The notes below the pieces were generated by a model that had not been told where the DNA came from, searched no databases, and saw only the letters and a list, made by a program, of their open reading frames with translations. From assembly GCA_040904745.1 (NCBI GenBank), contig JBBDSW010000025.1, positions 1 through 12,019 on the forward strand: a stretch of DNA of 12,019 bases, given 5' to 3'. This document shows positions 7,118 through 12,019 of this stretch, in pieces. The position numbers and the translations under genes were made by a program. Each line of letters begins with the position of its first letter. Position 1 is the first letter of the stretch. Origin of the DNA: T1Sed10-7 sp040904745. Lineage in GTDB: Bacteria; Actinomycetota; Nitriliruptoria; Nitriliruptorales; Nitriliruptoraceae.

Positions 7118-9486
7118 CCCGGCCCCCCGGGCGGCACGTCCACGGTGACGGTGCCGTCGCGATCGGTCCGGTGGACCTCGACGCCGGCGTTGGTGAACCA
7201 GTCGAGCACGTCGGCGTGCGGATGCCCGTGCCGGTTGTCGACCCCGACGCTGATCAGCGCGATCCGGGGCCGGACGGCGTCGAGGAACTCGGGCCCCGTG
7301 GTGCCGGAGCCATGGTGGGGGACGGCCAGGACCGCCGCTTCCAGCAGCTCGGGGGCGCGCGCGAGCAGCGCGTCCTGCCCCTGGGCCTCCACCTCGCCGG
7401 CCAGCAGGACCCGGCGGTCACCGGAGCGGACCGCGAGGACGTAGGAGGACTCGTTCAGCTCGCTGTCGGCGTGCCGGTACGGCCGACCAGGCGGGGGATG
7501 CAGGACGGAGATCTCGATGTCGGCGAGGGTCACCGTCTCGCCGCGGACCGGCGCACGGACGGGGACGCCGGCGTCCGCGGCGGCGTGGCGGACGTCCACG
7601 GCGGCGGCGAGGTCGGTGGGGACCGGCGCGGCCCAGACCGCCCCGACCTCGAGGTCGCGGAGGACGGCGGGCACTCCACCGACGTGGTCGCGGTGGGGAT
7701 GGCTGACGACGACGAGGTCGAGGTGGCGTCGACCGGTCCGCCTCAGCCACCGCAGCGCGGTGTCGTCCTCCCCGGCGTCGACCAGGATCCGCGCTCGCGG
7801 CGACTCGACCAGGAACGCATCGCCCTGCCCGACATCGATGGCGGTCAACCGGAGCCCCTTCGGCGGCGGCGGTCCGACCACCGCCGGCCACGCGCTGACC
7901 GCCAGGGCGACGGCGGCGACCACGGCGACGACCGGCCGGCCGCGCGCCCGCCTGCCCAACAGCAGCCAGGCGCCGACGCTCAGCGCGGCGACCACGGTGC
8001 TCGGTTGCGCCACCTCGACCATGCCGCCCAGGCCGCTGAACGTCCCGGCGACCCACAGGACCACCCACGCGAAAGGGCTCGCGAGGACGAAGCAGACCGC
8101 CGCGAGCTCGACGCTGATCACCGCCACGGCCGTGCCGAGGAAGGCGAGGCTCGCGGCGACGATGGCCACGGGGACCGCGATCAGGTTCGCGGGCACGCTG
8201 GCCAACTGCACGGACCCGAACGTGACGAGCAGGATCGGGAGCACCGCCAGCTGCGCACCGACGGTCACCGCCGCGAGCTCGGTCAGTCGGCGCGGCAGTC
8301 GCCCCTGGAACCGCTCCCGGAGGACCGGCGCGGCCACCAGCACGCCCGCCGTGGCGGTGGCCGACAGCAGGAGACCGAGGGATCCGGCCAGCAGCGGATC
8401 CAGGAGGAGCAGCACCAGGAGCACGGCGGCCAGCGCGTGCCGAGGTTCGCGCACGTGCCCGCGCGTGCTGGCGAGCACCAGGAGGAGCGCCATCGAGCTC
8501 GCTCGGAGCACGCTCGGTTGGAGTCGGGTGAGGAACGCGAACCAGGGCACCACCAGAGCGATGGCCAGACGCTGCGCACCGGCCGGGAGCCCGAACACGG
8601 CGACGAGGGCGACCACCCCGGCGAGCACGATGGCGACGTGGGTACCGGAGACCGCGGTCAGGTGTCCGAGCGAGGTGGCCCGCATCGCCTCCCGGTCCTC
8701 CGCGGGGAGGAGGCGGGTGTCCCCGATCACGAGCCCGACGAGTAGACCGCCGACACGGTCGTCGAGGTGGCGGGTGCCGGCCGTGCGGACGCGGGCACGG
8801 AGCCACTCGGTGGCCCGCGCCGCCGGTCCTGCGTCAGCCAGGGGCGACGACCGGTGGACGTCGAGGATGACGCGGGCGTGCTGCTGTGCGAGCCAACGTC
8901 CGTAGCCGTCGTCCGGCAGGGGGCGCGCGGAGACCGACGCCGACCAGCGCTCCCCGAGCGTGGGCGGCTCCGCCGGGAGCGTCCAGGCGGCCCGCTCGCG
9001 GATCCGGGTTCCATCGATGCGCTCGACCCTCCCCAACACCTGCCAGCCCCCGGCGATCGGCCGCGGTTCGGCGACCACCGTGACCTCGACCTCGGAGACA
9101 CCACCAGCCGCTGCGAGCGCCGGCAACCGGCCGGATCCGGCCGCGTCGCTGCGCAGCGACACCCCGCCGACGCTGGCGGCCGCGACGACCAGGAGCGCCA
9201 GGAGCCCTACCCCCACACCGAGATGGTCGCGGTCGCGGCCACCAACCGCGACGACGGCCAGAACCGATGCACCCAGGAGCGCGCCGGCCAACGCCACGGC
9301 CCCGACGGCCGGCAGGTGCGGTGCCGCGCCACCCAGACCGGCGAGGCCCGTCAGGCGCCCGCCACCCGCGCCCGGACCATCGGGAGGGGTCGTGCCGATC
9401 CGGGCAGCCACGCCCGCCGCGACCAGCGCGACGAGCGCCCAGCCGCCGACGGGACCGACGACCCGGCCCGCCGGCGCCGGGGTCAT
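7114..9486 (-). CDS. comEC: ComEC/Rec2 DNA-uptake channel with metallo-beta-lactamase domain
   Basis: ComEC is the membrane channel carrying single-stranded DNA into the cytoplasm during transformation. The 790 residues hold all three usual parts. First come N-terminal membrane segments (about 14-30, 58-83, 90-107) with a soluble OB-like region (130-215). The competence membrane core runs about 245-530, with GLLVGLVIGDTRLL (247-260), LTAVSGTHVAI (276-286; the family usually has SGLHV) and QPSVLRASSMALLL (323-336). The C-terminal metallo-beta-lactamase-like domain (545-790) has DVGQGDAF (551-558), a complete HPHRDH metal motif (596-601), VPHHGSGT (722-729) and a GHPHADVL box. The residue after Gly697 is Glu (AGEVE) where Asp is usual. 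The ATG overlaps the comEA stop as ATGA and lacks its own ribosome-binding site, so it is translationally coupled. It appears intact, so uptake may be functional if pili genes exist elsewhere. Confidence 0.96.
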   Translation of the reverse strand: MTPAPAGRVVGPVGGWALVALVAAGVAARIGTTPPDGPGAGGGRLTGLAGLGGAAPHLPAVGAVALAGALLGASVLAVVAVGGRDRDHLGVGVGLLALLVVAAASVGGVSLRSDAAGSGRLPALAAAGGVSEVEVTVVAEPRPIAGGWQVLGRVERIDGTRIRERAAWTLPAEPPTLGERWSASVSARPLPDDGYGRWLAQQHARVILDVHRSSPLADAGPAARATEWLRARVRTAGTRHLDDRVGGLLVGLVIGDTRLLPAEDREAMRATSLGHLTAVSGTHVAIVLAGVVALVAVFGLPAGAQRLAIALVVPWFAFLTRLQPSVLRASSMALLLVLASTRGHVREPRHALAAVLLVLLLLDPLLAGSLGLLLSATATAGVLVAAPVLRERFQGRLPRRLTELAAVTVGAQLAVLPILLVTFGSVQLASVPANLIAVPVAIVAASLAFLGTAVAVISVELAAVCFVLASPFAWVVLWVAGTFSGLGGMVEVAQPSTVVAALSVGAWLLLGRRARGRPVVAVVAAVALAVSAWPAVVGPPPPKGLRLTAIDVGQGDAFLVESPRARILVDAGEDDTALRWLRRTGRRHLDLVVVSHPHRDHVGGVPAVLRDLEVGAVWAAPVPTDLAAAVDVRHAAADAGVPVRAPVRGETVTLADIEISVLHPPPGRPYRHADSELNESSYVLAVRSGDRRVLLAGEVEAQGQDALLARAPELLEAAVLAVPHHGSGTTGPEFLDAVRPRIALISVGVDNRHGHPHADVLDWFTNAGVEVHRTDRDGTVTVDVPPGGPG

Positions 9487-10223
9487 CGGACGACGAGGTC
9501 GGGCGCGAGACGCTGGAAGGTCTGCTCACCGATGCCGGAGACGTCCCGGAGGTCGCCGGGGACCGCGAACGGGCCGTGACGCGCGCGATGCTCGATGATC
9601 GCGGCCGCACGGGCGGGCCCGATCCCGGGCAACGACTCGAGCATCGCCGCATCCGCGGTGTTGAGGTCGATCGGCCGCCCGTCGGCCGGGTCCTCGGCGT
9701 CCTGACCGGACCCCGGCGGTGGGACGAGAGGCCCCTCTCCGACCGCCGGGACGTGCACCTGCTCCCCGTCGGCGACGATCCGGGCGAGGTTGGCCCGGGT
9801 CGGGTCGGCATCGGCGGCCAGCCCCCCCGCCGCCAACACCGCATCGCCGACCCGGGCATCGGCGGGCAGGGTCACCAGCCCGGGGGTCCGCACGGCACCG
9901 GTGACGTGCACGGTCACCCGGGCGAGCACCTCGCCATCGACCCGAGGGACCGCGCCGGGGTCCTCCTCCTCGACCCCCCGCGCGGGTCCCGCGGCCACCC
10001 CCTCCACGTCGATCGCCACGCCTGCCGCCGCCACCTCGGCGATCCCCGCCGGGCCGGTCGCCGCCTGCTGCCACCAGAGGAGGGTGGCGACCACGGCGCC
10101 GACGACGAGCACGACCAGTCCGATGAGCTCACCGGGTCGGGGCTGGAGCCAGGCCGCGAGCCGTCCCGCGAGCGGGAGGCCGCCCTCGTCGTTGTGGGGG
10201 TCAGTGGAGGCGTCGGTGAGCAT
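9483..10223 (-). CDS. comEA: ComEA-type competence DNA receptor (SLBB plus helix-hairpin-helix)
   Basis: ComEA is a membrane-anchored receptor that binds double-stranded DNA outside the cell and passes it to ComEC. Of 246 residues, 1-30 are a polar cytoplasmic lead and 33-51 a single membrane helix (LIGLVVLVVGAVVATLLWW). An Ala/Gly/Glu-rich linker follows. An SLBB domain lies at about 102-160 (VTVHVTGAVRTPGLVTLP), then a Pro/Gly/Asp linker. The DNA-binding tail (185-246) starts with IDLNTADAAMLESLPGIG and ends with VSGIGEQTFQRLAP, giving two helix-hairpin-helix motifs. This is the standard architecture for actinobacteria and Gram-positive bacteria. The ATG at 10221-10223 has no clear Shine-Dalgarno, and a small hairpin sits in that place. 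The stop overlaps the comEC start (ATGA), so the two are coupled. Confidence 0.95.
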   Translation of the reverse strand: MLTDASTDPHNDEGGLPLAGRLAAWLQPRPGELIGLVVLVVGAVVATLLWWQQAATGPAGIAEVAAAGVAIDVEGVAAGPARGVEEEDPGAVPRVDGEVLARVTVHVTGAVRTPGLVTLPADARVGDAVLAAGGLAADADPTRANLARIVADGEQVHVPAVGEGPLVPPPGSGQDAEDPADGRPIDLNTADAAMLESLPGIGPARAAAIIEHRARHGPFAVPGDLRDVSGIGEQTFQRLAPDLVVR

Positions 10224-10304
10224 CGTGGCAGGCTGCCAGGTCCGACGCCGGCCCCCCGGTTGGGCACCGGACCGCCTGTGGACGACACCCGCTCTCCCGG
10301 AGGT
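10224..10304 (-). promoter_or_regulatory. degV-comEA intergenic gap with two small hairpins
   Basis: This 81-bp gap is the only break in an otherwise tightly packed cluster. TGGCA/TGCCA (10226-10230 and 10234-10238, loop 3) lies three bases from the comEA ATG, where a Shine-Dalgarno would be. CCGGT/ACCGG (10256-10260 and 10266-10270, loop 5) could be a weak stop after degV. I saw no clear promoter. The gap could let the competence genes be expressed separately from leuS-degV. Confidence 0.3.
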
Positions 10305-11153
10305 TCAGGAGACGGGGACGACCACGAGACCGACGGCTCCGGGGCCGACGTGGGTGCCGACCACCGGTCCGATGAGCGTCTCGAGCCGCTCGCCCACCAC
10401 CACCTGCCGCTCCAGTGCCGTCCACAGCTGCTCGGCCCGCATCGGCGCCAGGGCATGTGCGACCACGGCATCCACCGGACGGCCCTCACCGACCGTCGCC
10501 GCGACCGCGGCGATCCGCTCCAGCGCACGGGACCAGGTCCGGGTGCGCTCGCGGACCTCGACCCGGCCAGCGGAGGTGAGGTGCAGGATCGGCTTGACCT
10601 TGAGCGCGGTCCCGATCGCCGCCTGCGCCCCGGTCAGCCGTCCGCCACGACGGAGATGTTCGAGCGTGTCCACGACGATCAAGCTCGTCGAGGTGTCCCG
10701 GACGGCTGCCACCGCGGCCAGCACCTCGGCGACGTCGCCACCGGCCTCGGCGACCCGGTGCGCGGCCAGCACGGCCATGCCGAGGGCTCCTCCCACGAGC
10801 CGGCTGTCGACCACCTCGACGTCGAGCTCGGCCATGCGGGCCCGGTCGCGGGCCAGGGCGACCGTCCCGGACAGCGCCGCGGAACAGTGGATGGAGACGA
10901 TCCCCTCGTAGCCGTCGTCCGCGCAGTCGGCGTAGGCCTCCTCGAACCACGCCGGGGCGGGCTGCGAGGTGGTGGGCAACGTCTCCGCGGCGGCCAGCCG
11001 CGCGTAGAACGCGGGGGTGGACAGCTCCACCCCGGCCGTCAGGGTCTCGTCCCCGAAGGTCACCGACAGGGGGACGACCCTGAGGCCCAGCTCCTCGACG
11101 AGCTCCGGCGGCAGATCGCACGTCGAGTCGGTGACGATCGCGATCCGGGCCAC
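10305..11153 (-). CDS. degV: DegV family protein (fatty-acid-binding, FakB-like)
   Basis: DegV proteins bind a fatty acid in a deep pocket. FakB members present it to the kinase FakA for phosphorylation before entry into phospholipids. The 282 residues match the family length. The markers are IAIVTDSTCDLP (4-15), PTTSQP (60-65), IHCSAALSGT (88-97, normally 'S-x-LSGT'), VVDSRLVGGALG (114-125), LEHLRRGGRLTG (164-175) and GTHVGPGAVGL (266-276). The Thr of TTSQP, the Ser of the SGT loop and the His of GTHVGPG correspond to positions that contact the fatty-acid carboxylate in FakB, and all are present. The GTG start lies three bases after the leuS stop, so the two are surely co-transcribed. No FakA gene is visible in the window, so the FakB role is not proven and the exact ligand is unknown. 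Confidence 0.94.
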   Translation of the reverse strand: MARIAIVTDSTCDLPPELVEELGLRVVPLSVTFGDETLTAGVELSTPAFYARLAAAETLPTTSQPAPAWFEEAYADCADDGYEGIVSIHCSAALSGTVALARDRARMAELDVEVVDSRLVGGALGMAVLAAHRVAEAGGDVAEVLAAVAAVRDTSTSLIVVDTLEHLRRGGRLTGAQAAIGTALKVKPILHLTSAGRVEVRERTRTWSRALERIAAVAATVGEGRPVDAVVAHALAPMRAEQLWTALERQVVVGERLETLIGPVVGTHVGPGAVGLVVVPVS

Positions 11154-11156
11154 CGG

Positions 11157-12019
11157 TTACCCGCGGACCACGAAGTTGACGAGCTTGTCCGGGATGAAGA
11201 CGACCTTGACGACCTCGCCGTCCAGATGGCCGGCCACCCCCTCATCGGCCTCGGCCGCCGCGGAGACCTCCTGCTGATCGGCGCCGGTCGGCACCTGCAC
11301 CCGACCCCGCACCTTGCCGTTGACCTGGACGACGATCTCCACCTCCTCGTCGACGAGCAGGCGCTCGTCAGCCACCGGCCACAGCTGGCCGTGCACGGAG
11401 CCCTGGTTACCGAGGCGGTTCCACAGCTCCTCGGTGATGAACGGGCACACGGGCGCGAGCAGGGTCAACAGCGTCTCGAGCGAGGAGCGGACGACCGGGC
11501 CACCAGCACCCTCCCGGGTGGCATCGAGCACCGCGTTGGTCAGCGTCATCATCTGCGCGATGGCCGTGTTGTACTTCTTGGCGGCGAACTCCTGGCTGGC
11601 ACGCTGGACGGCCTCCGCGGTCGCCCGCTCCAGCGTGGCCGCGGCGTCCCCCTCGAGGAAGGGTGCCTCGTGCTGCTCCCCGGCGATCTGGCCGAGCGTC
11701 AGACGCCACACCCGCGAGAGCCACTTGTGCATCCCGGTCGGGGAGACGTCCGCCCAGTCGATGTCGTCCTCGGGAGCGGAGGCGAACAGCATCGTGCTAC
11801 GCAGCGTGTCGGCCCCGTAGGTCTCCGACACCTCGCCGGGGACGACGAGGTTGCCCTTCGACTTCGACATGGAGGCGCCGTCCATGATGACCTGGCCCTG
11901 GTTGAGCAGCGCCTGGAACGGCTCGTCAGCGTCCACGTGCCCACGGTCACGCATGGCCTTGACGACGAACCGGCTGTAGAGCAGGTGCAGCACGGCGTGC
12001 TCGACCCCGCCGGTGTACT
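11157..12019 (-). CDS. leuS: Leucyl-tRNA synthetase, C-terminal part (5' end outside window)
   Basis: This class Ia synthetase charges tRNA-Leu with leucine. The last 286 or so residues are present and the frame runs off the right edge. The first visible residues read YTGGVEHAVLHLLYSRF, matching the conserved YxGGxEHAxLHLLYxRF of LeuRS, so no start lies in the window. LNQGQVIMDGASMSKSKGN follows, carrying the KMSKS loop. Its first lysine is replaced by serine (codon at 11871-11873), while the second, catalytic lysine is kept. APEDDIDWADVSPTGMHKWLSRVWRL begins the anticodon-binding helical domain. The C-terminal domain has VQVNGKVRGRVQVP and ends FIPDKLVNFVVRG, typical of full-length LeuRS. 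The TAA stop at 11157-11159 is three bases before the degV start, making leuS the visible head of the cluster. Confidence 0.97.
   Translation of the reverse strand, partial: YTGGVEHAVLHLLYSRFVVKAMRDRGHVDADEPFQALLNQGQVIMDGASMSKSKGNLVVPGEVSETYGADTLRSTMLFASAPEDDIDWADVSPTGMHKWLSRVWRLTLGQIAGEQHEAPFLEGDAAATLERATAEAVQRASQEFAAKKYNTAIAQMMTLTNAVLDATREGAGGPVVRSSLETLLTLLAPVCPFITEELWNRLGNQGSVHGQLWPVADERLLVDEEVEIVVQVNGKVRGRVQVPTGADQQEVSAAAEADEGVAGHLDGEVVKVVFIPDKLVNFVVRG

Noticed and set aside
6913..8745. A 610-codon plus-strand frame opposite comEC
   Set aside because: The product is dominated by Arg, Asp, Gly, Gln and His with no fold-like pattern. It is the antisense shadow of ComEC.

Overview
The window is very GC-rich, with strong G/C preference at third codon positions and frequent GTG starts and short gene overlaps. 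Together with the conserved order leuS-degV-comEA-comEC-holA near rpsT, this points to an actinobacterium. The divergence of the proteins hints at a deep-branching lineage, perhaps near Nitriliruptoria, but that placement is a guess.

Layout. Bases 1-154 hold short direct repeats, GC-rich hairpins and a likely terminator. A small protein gene of unassigned function (155-547, minus strand) is divergent from rpsT (ribosomal protein S20, 805-1065, plus). The rpsT leader can fold so that both the Shine-Dalgarno sequence and the AUG are paired. After a hairpin terminator comes a long plus-strand gene (1227-6074) for the large 180-kDa-class NAD-dependent glutamate dehydrogenase. From 6104 to the right edge everything is on the minus strand and, read in transcription order, is leuS (5' end outside the window), degV, comEA, comEC and holA. 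leuS-degV are 3 bp apart, comEA-comEC overlap as ATGA, and comEC-holA overlap as GTGA. The only sizeable gap is 81 bp between degV and comEA.

How the genes work together. comEA and comEC encode the DNA receptor and the membrane channel/nuclease of natural-transformation DNA uptake. They are embedded in a housekeeping operon with leucyl-tRNA synthetase, a DegV/FakB-type fatty-acid-binding protein and the clamp-loader delta subunit. The glutamate dehydrogenase is a separate catabolic gene set between rpsT and holA, convergent with holA.

I found no defence island, mobile element, CRISPR array, RNA gene or clearly novel multigene system. The best leads are the rpsT leader structure, the repeat block at the left edge, the conserved-looking small protein beside rpsT, and a few residue-level departures in ComEC and LeuRS.
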